From Tupaia tana (lineage: Eukaryota > Chordata > Mammalia > Scandentia > Tupaiidae): a DNA stretch of 64,000 nucleotides. Position 1 is the stretch's first letter, and every line of letters starts with the position of its first letter. The DNA lies in assembly GCA_026018925.1 (NCBI GenBank), contig JAKSZU010000029.1, forward strand, positions 13,250,278-13,314,277, read 5' to 3'. Shown here one piece after another: positions 20,920 through 32,469 of the stretch. A program made the translations under genes and the position numbers. Under the pieces are notes generated by a model. That model was not told the origin of the DNA, made no database searches, and saw only the letters and a program-made list of their open reading frames with translations.

Positions 20920-23900
20920 TCAGACATAGAATGCAGACAAACGGTATATGTTAAGTGGGGACATACAATGTCTCTCCTTCATAGTCTGGCTTGCCTCACT
21001 CAGCAGTACATCTTCCATATTCTTCCACTTTCTGTCAAAAGCCAGGGCTCTGTTGGTTTTTATGGCTGAGTAGTATTCCATAGAGTATATGTGCCACAGT
21101 TTTTCAATCCATTCCTCCATACGGGGACATCTGGGTTGGTTCCAAGACTTAGCAATTGTGAATAGTGCCGCAATAAACATCGATGTGCAAGCACTTTTCC
21201 AATGAAGAATTCTTCTGTCCTTTGGGTAGATACCGAGGAGTGGGATCTCTGGATCATATGGCAGATCTATCTGTAGATTTTTGAGGAATCTCCAAATTAT
21301 TCTCCACAGTGGTTGGACCAATCTACATTCCCACCAGCAGTGTAAAAGAGTTCCCCTTTCACCACACCCCCGCCAACACTTATCATTTTTTGTTTTTTTA
21401 ATATTAGACAATCTGACTGGGGTTAGGTGGTACCTCATTGTTGTTTTTATCTGCATTTCCCTTACGATGAGGGAGGTTGAACATTTTTTCATATGCCTTT
21501 TGGCCATTCGTATGTCATCTTTAGAGAGTGTTTTCTTCATCTCCTTCTCCCATCTTTTAATCGGGTTGATCATCTTTTTTCCAAACACCTTTTTTAGTTC
21601 CTTGTGTATTCTGGTTATCAGTCCCTTATCTGATGCAACATTTACAAAAATATTTTCCCATTCTGAGGGCTGTCGATTCACACTAACTACTGTGTCTTTG
21701 GCCATGCAGAAACTTCTTAGTCTGATGTAATCCCACTTGTCTATTTTGTGGATGATGGACTCTGCTTTGAGTGTCTTCTTTAGGAAGTCTTTCCCTACAC
21801 CAATGTCTCCCAGAGTTTCCCCAGCATTCTCCAGGAGCAGCTTTATAGTTTGAGGTCTTAGATTTAGATCCTTGATCCACCTTGACTTGATTCTTGTCAA
21901 AGGAGAGAGGTAGGGGTTCAGATTCATCTTTCTGCAAGTGGAAGTCCAGTTTCTCCAGCACCACTTGCTGAAGAGGCTTTCATTTTCCCACTGGATTGAC
22001 TGGTACCCCTTGTCAAAGATCAGTTGACTGTATGTTTGGGCACTTATTTCTGGGGACTCTATTCTGTTCCATTGGTCCACATGTCTGTTTCTGTGCCAAT
22101 ACCATGCTGTCTTTATTACCACAGCTTTGTAATACATTTTTGGATCGGGGATTGAGATGCCACCCACTCCATTCTTCTTGTGTAGAAGTGCTTTGGCAAT
22201 ACGGGGTCTTTTATGATTCCAGACAAATTTTAAGATTGTCTTTTCTAGATCTGTGAAGAATGTGTCTGGTACTTTGATTGGCATTGCATTAAATAGGTAG
22301 ATTAATTTGGGTAGAATTGCCATTTTGATTATATTAACTCTTCCAATCCATGAACATGGGATGTCCTTCCATTTTTTTGTGTCATTTTCAATTTCTTTTT
22401 TTACCTTCTCATAGTTTTCCTTGTGGAGGTCTTTAACTTCTTTGGTTAGATTTATTCCTAAATATCTTATACTTTTAGTGGCTATGGTAAACGGAATAAG
22501 TTTTTTCAGTTCTATCTCAGTCTGCCTGTTATTCGTATACAGAAATGCTATCGATTTCTGTATATTGATTTTATATCCTGCCACCTTACTGAATTCATGT
22601 ATTACTTCCAGTAGTTTTTCCATGGAGACCATTGGGTCTTCTATGTATACAATCATGTCATCTGCAAATAGAGAGAGTTTCACCTCTTCTTTTCCTATTC
22701 GAATGCCCTTTATTTTTTCCTCTTTTCTGATTGCGTTGGCGAGGACTTCCAGAACTATGTTGAAAAGGAGAGGAGAAAGTGGGCATCCTTGTCTTGTTCC
22801 TGTGTTTAGTGGGAAAGCTTTCAGCTTTTCTCCATTCAGGATGATGTTCGCTATGGGTTTTTCATAGATGGCTTTTATTGTATTGAGAAATGGCCCTTCT
22901 ATGCCAATTTTGCTAAGAGTCTTGATCATGAAGGGATGTTGTATCTTATCAAATGCTTTTTCTGCGTCAATCGATATGACCATATGGTTTTTGTCTTTCT
23001 TCCTATTAATATGGCGTATTATGTTTATGGTTTTGCGTATGTTGAACCAACCTTGCATTCCTGGAATAAAGCCTACCTGATCATGGTGTATGATCTTCTG
23101 TATAAGTTGTTGAATACGATTTGCTAGTATCTTGTTGAGAATCTTTGAGTCTATGTTCATCAGAGATATTGGTCTATAGTTTTCCTTCCTTGTCCTGTCC
23201 TTATCTGTTTTGAGGATGAGGGTGACAGAGGCTTCATAGAATGAATTAGGGAGAGATTCACCCTTTTGGATCTTTAGAAATAATTTGAGCAGAATGGGAG
23301 TTAACTCTTCTTTGAAAGTTTTGTAGAATTCAGAGGTGAATCCATCGGGGCCAGGGCTTTTCTTTGTTGGGAGGTTACTTATTACTGATTCAATTTCCTG
23401 GCTTGTTATGGGCCTATTCAGACTTTCTATTTCTTCCTGGCTCATTCTTGGTAGATTATATTTGTCCAGGAATTTGTCCATCTCATCCAGATTATCTTGT
23501 TTCTTAGCGTATAGATGTTCAAAGTATCCTCTAATGATGTTTTGAATTTCTACTATGTCTGTTGTTATGTTACCAGCCTCATTGCAGATTTGATTCACCT
23601 GGTTCCTTTCTCTCTTCTTCTTAATAAGTCTCGCTAGTGGGGTATCAATTTTGTTTATCCTTTCAAAGAACCAGCTTTTGCTTTCACTTACTTTCTGTAT
23701 AGTACGTTTATTTTCTATTTCATTTATTTCTGCTCGGATCTTTATTATTTCCTTTCTCCTGTAATTTTTTGGATTTTTTTGCTGTTGCTTTTCCAATTCT
23801 CTAAGGCTTGATGTTTGGTGATCCATTAGCCTTTTCTCTGTCTTCCTCTTATGTGCACTAATTGCTATGAACTTCCCTCTTATGACTGCTTTGGCAGTGT

Positions 23901-24777
23901 CCCAAAGATTATGGAAACTTGTATCTTCATTGTCATTGGCTTCCATGAATCTTTTGATTTCGGACTTTATTTCTTCGGTAATAGTGGAGTCATTCAGGAG
24001 TAGGTTATTTAGTTTCCATGTTTTTAGGTATTTTTGAGGATTTCTCTTGAAATTAAACTCGAGTTTAATTCCATCATGGTCAGAGAAGATGCTGGAAATA
24101 GTTTCTATGCCTCTGAATCTGCAGAGGCTTGCTTTGTGTCCTATGATGTGGTCAATCTTCGAGAAAGTTCCATGTCGGGGTGAGAAAAAGCTATATCTTG
24201 TGGTTTTTGGGTGGAAAGTTCTATAGATGTCTGTTAAGTCCAATTGATTTATGGTATCATTTAGATCCTTGATCTCTCTACCTATTTTTTGCCTAGATGA
24301 TCTGTCCAGAGGGGATAATGCGGTGTTGAGATCTCCAACAATTAGTGTGTTGCAGTCTATCTCCCCTTTCAGATCTAACAATCTTTCCTTCACATATTTG
24401 GGTGCTCCTGTGTTAGGAGCATAGATATTAATAAGCGTTATATCTTCTCGATCTATAGAGCCTTTTACTATGATGTAGTGCCCTTCTTTGTCTCTTCGGA
24501 CACTTTTTGTTTTAAAGCCTATTTTGTCAGAAATTAGTATCGCAACTCCAGCTCTTTTTTGGTTCCCAACTGCATGGAAAACCTTTTTCCAACCCTTCAC
24601 TTTCAGTCTATGTATGTCTTTTTCCATGAGGTGGGTTTCTTGTAGGCAACAGATAGAGGGTTTCTGTTTTTTTATCCATTCAGCCAGTCTGTGTCTCTTG
24701 ATTGGAGAATTTAACCCATTAACATTCAATGTTATTATCGATGTTACAGGATCTGTACAGACATTTAAGTTAGCCAT
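20920..24777 (-). CDS. L1 ORF2 protein: endonuclease and reverse transcriptase, open
   Basis: Uninterrupted frame of 1285 codons (human ORF2p has 1275). It nicks target DNA and reverse-transcribes RNA there. The N-terminal endonuclease (about 1-240) keeps the catalytic pattern: E47 (QETH), D149 and N151 (GDLN), D209 (KIDH) and H234 (SDHDG), each offset by four from the human positions. The RT domain has the FADD motif near residue 700. The C-terminal cysteine-rich segment [18 protein letters not shown] (about 1134-1151) fits C-x3-C-x7-H-x4-C. The start follows ORF1 by 44 bp. No stop or frameshift is seen, so it looks able to encode the full protein. It is the plausible source of mobilising enzyme for the SINEs and composite elements here. 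Confidence 0.93.
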   Translation of the reverse strand: MANLNVCTDPVTSIITLNVNGLNSPIKRHRLAEWIKKQKPSICCLQETHLMEKDIHRLKVKGWKKVFHAVGNQKRAGVAILISDKIGFKTKSVRRDKEGHYIIVKGSIDREDITLINIYAPNTGAPKYVKERLLDLKGEIDCNTLIVGDLNTALSPLDRSSRQKIGREIKDLNDTINQLDLTDIYRTFHPKTTRYSFFSPRHGTFSKIDHIIGHKASLCRFRGIETISSIFSDHDGIKLEFNFKRNPQKYLKTWKLNNLLLNDSTITEEIKSEIKRFMEANDNEDTSFHNLWDTAKAVIRGKFIAISAHKRKTEKRLMDHQTSSLRELEKQQQKNPKNYRRKEIIKIRAEINEIENKRTIQKVSESKSWFFERINKIDTPLARLIKKKRERNQVNQICNEAGNITTDIVEIQNIIRGYFEHLYAKKQDNLDEMDKFLDKYNLPRMSQEEIESLNRPITSQEIESVISNLPTKKSPGPDGFTSEFYKTFKEELTPILLKLFLKIQKGESLPNSFYEASVTLILKTDKDRTRKENYRPISLMNIDSKILNKILANRIQQLIQKIIHHDQVGFIPGMQGWFNIRKTINIIRHINRKKDKNHMVISIDAEKAFDKIQHPFMIKTLSKIGIEGPFLNTIKAIYEKPIANIILNGEKLKAFPLNTGTRQGCPLSPLLFNIVLEVLANAIRKEEKIKGIRIGKEEVKLSLFADDMIVYIEDPMVSMEKLLEVIHEFSKVAGYKINIQKSIAFLYTNNRQTEIELKKLIPFTIATKSIRYLGINLTKEVKDLHKENYEKVKKEIENDTKKWKDIPCSWIGRVNIIKMAILPKLIYLFNAMPIKVPDTFFTDLEKTILKFVWNHKRPRIAKALLHKKNGVGGISIPDPKMYYKAVVIKTAWYWHRNRHVDQWNRIESPEISAQTYSQLIFDKGYQSIQWENESLFSKWCWRNWTSTCRKMNLNPYLSPLTRIKSRWIKDLNLRPQTIKLLLENAGETLGDIGVGKDFLKKTLKAESIIHKIDKWDYIRLRSFCMAKDTVVSVNRQPSEWENIFVNVASDKGLITRIHKELKKVFGKKMINPIKRWEKEMKKTLSKDDIRMAKRHMKKCSTSLIVREMQIKTTMRYHLTPVRLSNIKKTKNDKCWRGCGERGTLLHCWWECRLVQPLWRIIWRFLKNLQIDLPYDPEIPLLGIYPKDRRILHWKSACTSMFIAALFTIAKSWNQPRCPRMEEWIEKLWHIYSMEYYSAIKTNRALAFDRKWKNMEDVLLSEASQTMKERHCMSPLNIYRLSAFYV

Positions 24778-24821
24778 TGTCTTAGTTGCCTGTTATTTCT
24801 TTGTTTCTGGCTGTTGCGTCT

Positions 24822-25781
24822 TTAGTTTTCCTGGAACAGTACTTTCTTCAGGATTTCTTGAAGAGCTGGTCTGGTGTTGGCAAATTCTTTCAGGTTTTGT
24901 TTGTCTGAGAAGATTTTAATCTTTTTTTCCCAAATGAAGGATAATCTTGCAGGGTATAATAGTCTTGGCTGAAATTCTTTCTCTCTTAACACTTTCAGTA
25001 TGTCTTCCCATTCTTTTCTTGCTTGCATTGTTTCTGATGAGAGGTCTGGTGTTAGTCTTATGGGATGGCCTTTGTAAGTTACTTCTCATTTCTCTCTTGC
25101 CAGTTTTAGTATCATGTCTTTTTCTGTGACGTTAGACAGCCTGGCTAAGATGTGCCTTGGGGAAGATCTTCTGGGGTTGATTCTATTTGGGGTCCTTTGT
25201 ATTTCTTGGGTCCGGATGGTTCGGTGCCTCTCTAGGCTTGGGAAATTTTCTTCCAAGATGTCATGGAATAGATTTTCCATTCCGCTATTAGTTTCTTCAC
25301 CTTCTGGGATGCCGATTATTCTGATGTTTGGGCGTCTAATAGAGTCTAGTATTTCTCGTATATTATCCTCATGTTTTTTAGTTATTTTCTCGATCTTTTT
25401 GTAGTTTTTTTCTAGATCAGAGGTTTTATCTTCTACATCAGAGATTCGATCTTCAGCATGGTCTAATCGGCTCTTAATACTTTCCAGAGAGTTTTTGATT
25501 TCTTGTATTATAGACTTTATCTCTAATAGTTCCACCTGATTCTTTCTCAGAGTATCCATTTCTTCTTTCATATCCTGGAAGGACTTCCTAATTTCCTGTA
25601 GTTCGTTGTCTCTTTTTTTTTCCAATTCACAGAATTTGGTCACCATGAATGTTCGAAATTCTGTGTCTGTCATTTTGGTAACGTCCTCCATATTTACGAG
25701 ACATGGAGGGGCATTTTCCTTTGTTGGAGACATATTTTCTTGTTTATTCAGACCTGGGGCTCTTTTTCTACTTTTAGCCAT
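24822..25781 (-). pseudogene. L1 ORF1, full length with one nonsense codon
   Basis: The frame runs from ATG 25781 to the stop at 24822-24824 (319 codons). It is interrupted only by a TGA at 25088-25086, after the LAREK motif. The frame and spacing are unchanged across it, so this is a point mutation (a CGA-to-TGA change would fit), not an indel. Domains seen: basic N-terminus (MAKSRKRA), coiled coil (about 60-150), RRM-like part (IRIIGIPEGEE), C-terminal domain (QFQPRLLYPARLSF, then the end QEILKKVLFQEN). The product would stop within the C-terminal domain, losing part of the nucleic-acid binding surface. ORF1p is required in cis for efficient L1 movement, so this copy is probably disabled. 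Confidence 0.88.
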
Positions 25782-26124
25782 TGGAAGATTACTTCCCTTT
25801 TAAAGACCTCTTGGGAGAACTTTTGTCCCACGAGAAGTAAGAGTCTTTCCTTTTTGATGGGAATAGCTGTTTGTTGAAGTCTCTCTTCTGTTGTTTTTAC
25901 CAATGTGTTTTCAGGAGCGGAACTCTACAGAAGGGTCTAACAAGCAGTATCTCCTTTTTCAAAGGGGATCAGTACTAGGGAGGATCCCAGAGACACTTAC
26001 CTTCCTAGGAAATTTCAGATATATGATTCTGGACCTGTCTAGTCTGTCTGGCACGTTAAAAAATAAGGAGGAGAGGACAATATGCAACTAAAGGAAAGAC
26101 AACACAGAAAAATAAAGAAAAAGT

Positions 26125-26141
26125 CGCGCGGCGCGCGATTT
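26125..26141 (-). promoter_or_regulatory. GC-rich palindromic block in L1 5' UTR
   Basis: GCGCGCCGCGCGAC on minus, immediately downstream of the last partial monomer. It is comparable with the block at 11278-11296 and with 51408-51422. Confidence 0.4.
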
Positions 26142-26193
26142 CGCCAGAGGCTTGCAGGAGAGCCTATTGCCTTCTGGCAGTCCTGGATAGTCT
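26142..26193 (-). repeat. Partial 5' UTR monomer of L1
   Basis: Repeats the first about 50 bp of the 129-bp unit (AGACTATCCAGGACTGCC...). It is separated from the complete monomers by about 92 bp of unique 5' UTR. Confidence 0.85.
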
Positions 26194-26284
26194 GGGGGGA
26201 GAAGGAGAGCTAGGTGTTAACAAGGGAATGCAGGGGTTTCAAGAGAGAAAAAAAACCGCCTCAAGGAAATCCTGGCTACCTACC

Positions 26285-26671
26285 TAGAAGGTGGAGTCTG
26301 GGGCCTGGGGGTCTGGAAGTGAGGTGGGGGTCAGAGGTGACCCTCCCTCAGTGTCCCTTGCCGGCCAGAGGCTTGCAGGAGAGCCTATTGCCTTCTGGCA
26401 GTCCTGGATAGTCTAGAAGGTGGAGTCTGGGGCCTGGGGGTCTGGAAGTGAGGTGGGGGTCAGAGGTGACCCTCCCTCAGTGTCCCTTGCCGGCCAGAGG
26501 CTTGCAGGAGAGCCTATTGCCTTCTGGCAGTCCTGGATAGTCTAGAAGGTGGAGTCTGGGGCCTGGGGGTCTGGAAGTGAGGTGGGGGTCAGAGGTGACC
26601 CTCCCTCAGTGTCCCTTGCCGGCCAGAGGCTTGCAGGAGAGCCTATTGCCTTCTGGCAGTCCTGGATAGTC
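26285..26671 (-). repeat. Three identical 129-bp L1 5' UTR monomers
   Basis: Units 26285-26413, 26414-26542 and 26543-26671 are identical by eye. The GC-rich unit starts AGACTATCCAGGACTGCC on minus. In other mammals (mouse A, F and Tf L1) such tandem monomers carry the promoter, so each unit is a candidate promoter module. Confidence 0.9.
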
Positions 26672-26744
26672 TCAGTACTATATTTTCTTGATGAATAATA
26701 CTTTTAACACTACACAGTTTTTTTTTTTTTTAAATGAATTATTT

Positions 26745-26925
26745 ATTTAATTTGGTTCATTATTATTTTTAATTTAGTATAGGGTCCCTGTGCTCACTAG
26801 AGAGAGAGTATGAAAGAGAGAGAGAGAAGTGAGAAAGCAAGCCACCACATCTGGAACTCAAACCATGGTCAGCCTTGTAGGTATCCAGTACCTTAACCAC
26901 CATGCCATCTGCTGGCCCTCTGATT
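26745..26925 (-). repeat. Short-form SINE, minus
   Basis: Inverted copy: A/T-rich tail at 26745, TATAGGGTCCCTGTGCTCAC, GA tract, AACCATGGTC at box B, ending CATCTGCTGGCCC. Confidence 0.8.
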
Positions 26926-27818
26926 TCCTTCTTTAACTGTTCTTATGATTTTTGTCATAAAGTCTATTTTGTCTGATATAAGTATCATGACTCCACCCTT
27001 TTTTTAATTTCCACTTGTTTGGAATATCTTTTTCCAGCCCTCTACTTTCAGTCTACGTGTATCTTTACCCATGATGTGTGTTTATGTTTGTTGTAGGCAG
27101 CATATAGAGGACTTTTTTTTTTAATCACTTTAGCCAATATGTTTCTTTTAATTAGAGCATTTAATCCACTTACATTCTACACAATTATTGATATTTACTG
27201 ACTTACCACTGTCATTTTGTTAGCCATCTTCCAGTTTGTTTTTGTTCTCTTATTTGTTTATGTCTTTTTAGTTTTCCTGATATAGTACACCCTTCAATAC
27301 ATTGTGAATACATTGTGAATATCTGGCCTAGTGTTGATAAATTTTTTTCAGGTTTTTTTTTTAATCTGGGAATGATATTTTTGTGTTTTTCTTATTTGAA
27401 GGATAATCTCACAGGATTTAGTATTGGTTGAAATTGTTTTTCAGTGTTTTGAATATGTCGTCCCATTCCTTCCTTTTTTGCATTGTTTTAGTGGAGAGGT
27501 TTGATGTTAGCCTAGTAGGATAATGATTTGTAAATAACTATACATTTCTCTCTTGCCATTTTTAGAACATTGTTTTCCATTTTGATCATTCTGGTTGTGA
27601 TGTACCCTTGTGAGAATCTTCTTAGGTTTATTCTATTTGGGGTCCTTTGTATTTGTTGGGTCTGATGTCTGAATGTTTCTCTAGGTTTGTAAAGCTTTCT
27701 TCAAGTATTTCATGGGATAGTTTTCGATGCTATAGTCATATTTTTCACTTTGTGAATTATTCAGATATTTGGGTGTTTAATGGTGTCTAGTATTTCTGGT
27801 ATGTCATCATTTTGAAGG

Positions 27819-27824
27819 GTTATT
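27819..27824. repeat. 6-bp target duplication of solo LTR (left)
   Basis: GTTATT, repeated at 28237-28242. Confidence 0.7.
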
Positions 27825-28236
27825 TGTGAGAAACTCAGGGCTCGAAGGTAGGCTGTCATGAAGAATTGAGGCAAGAGATGAAGAAAAGTTAAAAGAGGGA
27901 CTAAAGCTCTCTTGGAGCAGAAGCAAAACTATGCCAAAGCAGAACCCATTTATTCTAAATTAAATCAAATAAGTAGTGAGTTTAGCTATAGAAAACAGTA
28001 TACAATATACGTGACATTCTTTATAGGCTGTATTCCTGGTACAAGATTGATAGCTATCATTAACTTAGTAGTTAGACAGTATTTTGGCTGTGGAATGTCA
28101 CCAAACAGTCTTGAGACTCAGCCCATGCCAGGAGCTATCTAGTTGGCTTCTGTCTAGGAATGGATTTGCTTTCAACTCCCTTCTGCATTCTCTCCTGGCT
28201 TAATTCTCAGGCATGGGCTGGTTTTTGTCCACAACA
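27825..28236 (-). mobile_element. Solo LTR of an endogenous retrovirus
   Basis: A 412-bp segment interrupting the old L1. It begins TGTTGTGGAC and ends CTCACA on minus (TG...CA ends), is flanked by a perfect 6-bp GTTATT duplication, and contains AATAAA (GAATAAATGGG) in its second half as an R-region poly(A) signal. Six-bp duplications are usual for class II (beta-like) endogenous retroviruses. No internal viral genes are present. Confidence 0.8.
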
Positions 28237-28357
28237 GTTATTTTTTTATTCTTTTTGGTGGTTTTGTTTAAGTCAATGGCTTTGTCTTTCAGATCAGAGG
28301 TTCTATCTTCTGCATGGTCTAATCTGTTATTAATACGTTCAAGAGAAGTACTTTTTT

Positions 28358-28640
28358 TTGGACCAGCAATTAGTGTAATGGCTATGTCGCTGGACTCCCA
28401 CGTAGTTGACCACAGTTCGAGTCCCAGACCTGGTGGCTTAAACTCACGCCGGGCGCATGTGCGTGCGTGCCCAAGATCCCGAGAGGAGAATGGAGGAGAA
28501 GGGATTGCAGCATGGCCATCCCCCCTGGGGGGGTGATTTCTCGCTTTCTATCTCTCTGTCTCTCTCTGTCTGTCTGGCAAGTGCACGCGCCCTATAGCAA
28601 AAACTTCTTCAAAAAAAGGAAAAAAGAAAAAAAAGAGAGA
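28358..28640 (+). repeat. SINE, plus, young
   Basis: GGACCAGCAATTAGTGTAAT head, box B AGTTCGAGTCCC, complete body, tail CCCTATAGCAAAAACTTCTT. Flanks GAGAAGTACTTTTTTT and GAGAGGTACTTTTTTT form a target duplication. Confidence 0.92.
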
Positions 28641-29104
28641 GGTACTTTTTTTTTGTTTTACAGTCTTTATCACTAGGAGTTCTGTTTAATTCTTTTTTAT
28701 GGTGTTTGTCTATGGAATTCTTTTTCAGGTATTGGAATGATTTCCTCATCTGGAGTTAGTTGTCTGTTTTTTCTTTCATCTCATTCAGTTTTGTCACTTT
28801 AAACATTCTCTATTCTTTTTCTGATATTTCTGTGAGTTCTTTTGTACTCTTTTATTGAGGAGGACTTTTTCTGTTCCCTTGAGGGAGAAATATTTTATTC
28901 TTTCTTCATATTGATTCTGTGGTGTTAGTGGGGAAGATAAGCTCTACTTCTCAGGTGTGTTTTTGGGAGATGGTCTTTTCTATCAATCCAAGCAAGGTAA
29001 ATGTAGCCAGCTTTAGATGTTGGTTTCTATCCCAGTCTCTCAGAATTAGTTGCACTTGGGGCTGATTCAAATAAAGAAGGAAGTACAAGTCAGCTAACTA
29101 AAAT

Positions 29105-31459
29105 CTCAAAGCAAACTAAGGCATGTAAAAAGCAGGAGCAAGAAGCCTGAGAGGCCTGGTCCTTCTGCACTCCCTGACTCTCTGTTGCTGCACTTAGTCC
29201 TGAACCATGGGGGGTTAAGTTAGAGGGGGGTATGCCAGATGGTCGAAAGCACACCAGCTTGAGCTAAAGGCAGAAGCAAGAAGTCTGAGATGTGCAATCC
29301 ATCTATGCTGAATCTCAGTCTCTTATTGCCACTGGCTCCTGAACCATGGAAGCTTAAGGTGCAGGGTGAGGTGGGGGAAGGGTCAAAAACACAGCTGTGC
29401 AGGCAAAGACATTAGGAAGAAGTCAGAGATGTGTAGTTAATAGGCTCGCTTTGTCTCTCTCTCTCTCTGCTACTAGTTCCTAGCTTCTGCACCATGAGTG
29501 CTTACTGCAGAAGTGCATTGGAAAGAGTGTCCAAAGCACACCTGCTCAGGCAGAAAGCAAAAGCAAGAACTCTGAGATGCACTGTCTTTCAATGTTCACT
29601 CTTTCTTCCTGCCCCTGACTCTTGCACTGTGTCAGTTATGGTAGAGGGGCCTGGGCAATGGCGAAGGTCAAAAGCACACTTATGCAGGCAGAAGGCAACA
29701 TCAAGAACACTGAGACATGAGGTCCTTCTGCACTCATGCTCTCTATCTGACTTGCTGTTCCTGACTCCTGCAAGGTGGGACTTAAGGAAATGTGGACAGG
29801 AGGGGATTATAAACCATACCTGTGCAGGCAACTGGTAACAGCAAGAAGTCTGAGATGCAAGGTACTTCTGCATTTACTCTCTCTTGCTATCACTGGCTTC
29901 TTCACATAGGGGCTATGGCAGACATGCTGGAGAGGAAGGTTCCAAAGTGAATCTCTACAGGGAAAAGGCAGCAACAAAACATCTGAAAGTCATTGCTCAC
30001 TCTCACAGTCTCACTGCCACTGGCTCCTTTACCATGGGGGCTTATGGTGGAGGGCAGAGTGGTGGGGGGCATTTTAAAGCACATCTAGACTTGCCAAAGG
30101 TAGCAGCAAGAGGTCTAAGATAATTATCCTCCTGTGCTCACTCTCTCTGTCTTTCTCTCTTGCCAATGCTGACTCATGCACTTTAGGAGCTTAAGGCAGA
30201 GGGGCATGGGATGTGGAGAGTCTAAAGCACCCCGACATGGGCAAAAGGCAGAAGGAAGAAGCTCCACCCTTCTGTGCTCACTCTCTGTTGCCCCTGTCTC
30301 AGACATGGGGTCTTGTAGAGGATGGGCACGTGATTGGTGAGAGGGTTCAGAGCATACCTGTGAGGACAAAAGGCAACAGCAAGGACTCTGAGATCACTCT
30401 ATTCTGTCTCACTGCCATGAGCTTTTACACCATGGGGCTTATGGCAAAGGGGTGAGGTGTGGGGTTAGTCCATAGCACACCTATGGGCAAAAGGTAGCAG
30501 TATGAAATATGAGATGTGCTGTCCTTCTGGGAATGCACAGGTGTGCTCTCTGTCTGCCACTGGCCACCGCAGCCTGGGGGTTTATTACAGAGGCATGCTG
30601 GGAGTGGGTAGCAGAAATTTCAAAGCACACTGATTCTGGCAGAAGGCAGCAGTATGATGTCTGAGACATGGGGTTCTTTTGTTTCTCTCTGTCTCTCAGT
30701 GCTGCTGGCTCCTAGACTGTGGCAGCATAAGGTGGAAGGGTGCAGCGAATATCCAGAGTACACTTGTGAAGGAAAAAGGGAGCATGAAGGAGTTTGAGAT
30801 GCTCCATTCTTACATCACTCTCTCTCCATCTCTCACTGCCACTGGCTCCCTCCACCATGGGAGTTTATGGCATAGGGCTGTGTGTGTGGAGGGTATCTAA
30901 AGCACACTTCCACAGGCAAAGCAGGAAGAAGTCTGAGATGCCCAGTTCTGTGCTCATTCTGTCTCTGTCTTCCTACTGCTGGTTTTTGCTTTGTGGAACC
31001 TTATGGTTAAGGAGCCCTGTGTCGGGAGAGTTCAGAGAACACCTGCATGGGCAAAAGACAACAGGAAGTCTGAGATGCCTGGTCCTTCTAGGCTCATTCT
31101 TAGTCACTCTAGCTGCTGCTGGGTCCTGCATCCTGGAGGCTTAAGGTAGTGAAGGGCAGAGGGACAGGGTTCAAACCACACCTGTCTAGGTAAAAGGCAG
31201 CAAAAAGTGTGAGATATGCAGTCGTTTTGCATTCACTCTATCTCTCATTGCTACTGGCTGTGCACTGTGAGTGCTTATGGTGGAAAGGCTTAGGGTGGGG
31301 CAGGGTCCAAAGCACACCTGTGTGGGAAAAAGGCAGGAGCAAGAAGTTTAATGTGCATGGTATTACTGTGCTCATTCTCTTGTTGCCTCAGGCTCCTGCA
31401 ACATGGGGCTCATGGTGGAGACAGGGTGGTGGGGTCGGTTCCAAAGCAGATCAGTATTT
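29105..31459 (-). repeat. Array of degenerate ~137-bp monomers (first part)
   Basis: A unit recurs about every 123-151 bp: on plus, 'AAAGCACACCTGTGCAGGCA', AAAGGCAGCAGCAAGAAGTC, TGAGATG, a CT-rich tract, TGGCTCCTGCACCATGGGG and a G-rich tract. Unit starts are seen near 29110, 29247, 29385, 29533, 29680, 29811, 29944, 30076, 30222, 30350, 30473, 30624, 30757, 30898, 31035, 31171, 31310 and 31443. It lies directly upstream (minus) of the old L1's ORF1, so it is most likely an L1 5' UTR monomer array. By eye it is not the 129-bp monomer. Confidence 0.8.
31445..31459. repeat. Target duplication (left) of composite element B
   Basis: AGCAGATCAGTATTT, matching 33211-33225 with one mismatch. Confidence 0.85.
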
Positions 31460-31780
31460 CTTTTTTTTTTTTTTTTTTTTACATTTAATCATTGCACCTC
31501 CTTACAGTGTACAACATGGTTTTTCCCAGCATGAATACAGTGCACATTAGTCAAGACAATGATTATACCATATACATTATCATCAACAGACAACTTTACA
31601 TTTTTATGTCTATTAAGTGTGTTGTTTGTTCCCTGAATCCCTCCCTTCCACCCTCAGTTACTCATTCCCATTACCTCTCCCATACTGTCTCTAGTATCTG
31701 TAGTAGCCATCCCTGCTATTGTATATTCCAGTTCTTTCAGTTTCTTTCTTTTTTTTTTTTTCAATTATCAGCTCATATAG

Positions 31781-32055
31781 TTTTTTTTTTTTTTTTTTTT
31801 TTTTGAGAGGTTTTTCGCTATAGGGCGCGTACGCTCGCCAGACAGACAGAGAGAGACATAGAGACAGAAAGCGAGAAATCACCCCCCAGGGGGATGGTCA
31901 CGCCGCAATCCCTTCTCCTCCATTCTCCTCTCGGGATCTTGGGCACGCACACTCACGCGCCTGGCGTGAGTTGTAAGCCACCGGGTCCGAGACGCGAACC
32001 GCGGTCGACTACGTGGGAGTCCAGTGACATAGCCATTACGCTAACTGCTGATTCC
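31781..32055 (-). repeat. SINE, minus, inside composite copy B
   Basis: Poly(T), TTTTTCGCTATAGGGCGCGT, full body and inverted head ending ACTGCTGATTCC. CAGCTCATATAGTTTTT flanks both sides (31769 and 32056), a clean target duplication. CpG-rich, hence young. Confidence 0.95.
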
Positions 32056-32469
32056 CAGCTCATATAGTTTTTAACAATAGGGAGCATAGGTTCTATTCAG
32101 GGTTGGATTAAGGGTGGGTCTCGTGCAGTTCCACAATTGTAGGTGTGTCTCTATGGGATACCATTTCAGGAAAGCGATTCTGGAAAGCAGAGGTGATTAT
32201 CAGTTGATGTGGCACATCATCCATTATGTGATTACCAGGAATGGTGTTGTGGGGATTCAGCGTGAGTCATCCTCGGGTATCTGACTTCCTTAAGAATCGT
32301 AGAGTAGTTCTTGTTTTTCCCTGAGGTAATGCAGGGCTGGTAACCATCATCTTCTCACTGTCCATAGGCAGGGAAAATCCTCCTATACAATATATTTCTC
32401 AATTGGTTTAAGACAGCTAAAGTTTCTTTCTGTTGCTTGTAGTTGCAAGTTCTTAATCCTAGTTTTCGG

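Larger units (their letters stand above)
20575..26672 (-). mobile_element. Near-intact full-length L1
   Basis: Minus-strand LINE-1 of about 6.1 kb with all parts in order: three identical 129-bp 5' UTR monomers (26671-26285), remaining 5' UTR, ORF1 with one nonsense codon (25781-24822), a 44-bp spacer, complete ORF2 (24777-20920), a 3' UTR and an (AATA)n/(A)n tail (seen as TTTATTTATT at 20590-20680). Codons are adenine-rich as in other L1s. I found no clear target duplication. Intact ORF2 and identical monomers suggest a recent insertion. It shares ORF1 and 3' UTR similarity with the HAL1-like elements of this window. Confidence 0.95.
26926..29104 (-). mobile_element. Older L1 (minus): ORF2 start, ORF1, 5' UTR base
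   Basis: Aligns by eye to 24510-25790 of the young L1. The ORF2 5' end lies at 26930-27240, the ORF1 C-terminal half at 27280-27820, and the ORF1 coiled-coil part resumes at 28243-28355 and 28645-28960. It is interrupted by a solo LTR (27825-28236) and a SINE (28358-28640). Many substitutions and short indels are present; it is dead. The monomer array at 29105-34015 is its 5' region. Confidence 0.8.

Noticed and set aside
22421..23080. Plus-strand open frames within the full-length L1
   Set aside because: Antisense shadows of the intact minus-strand ORF2; same for other plus frames between 21281 and 25803.
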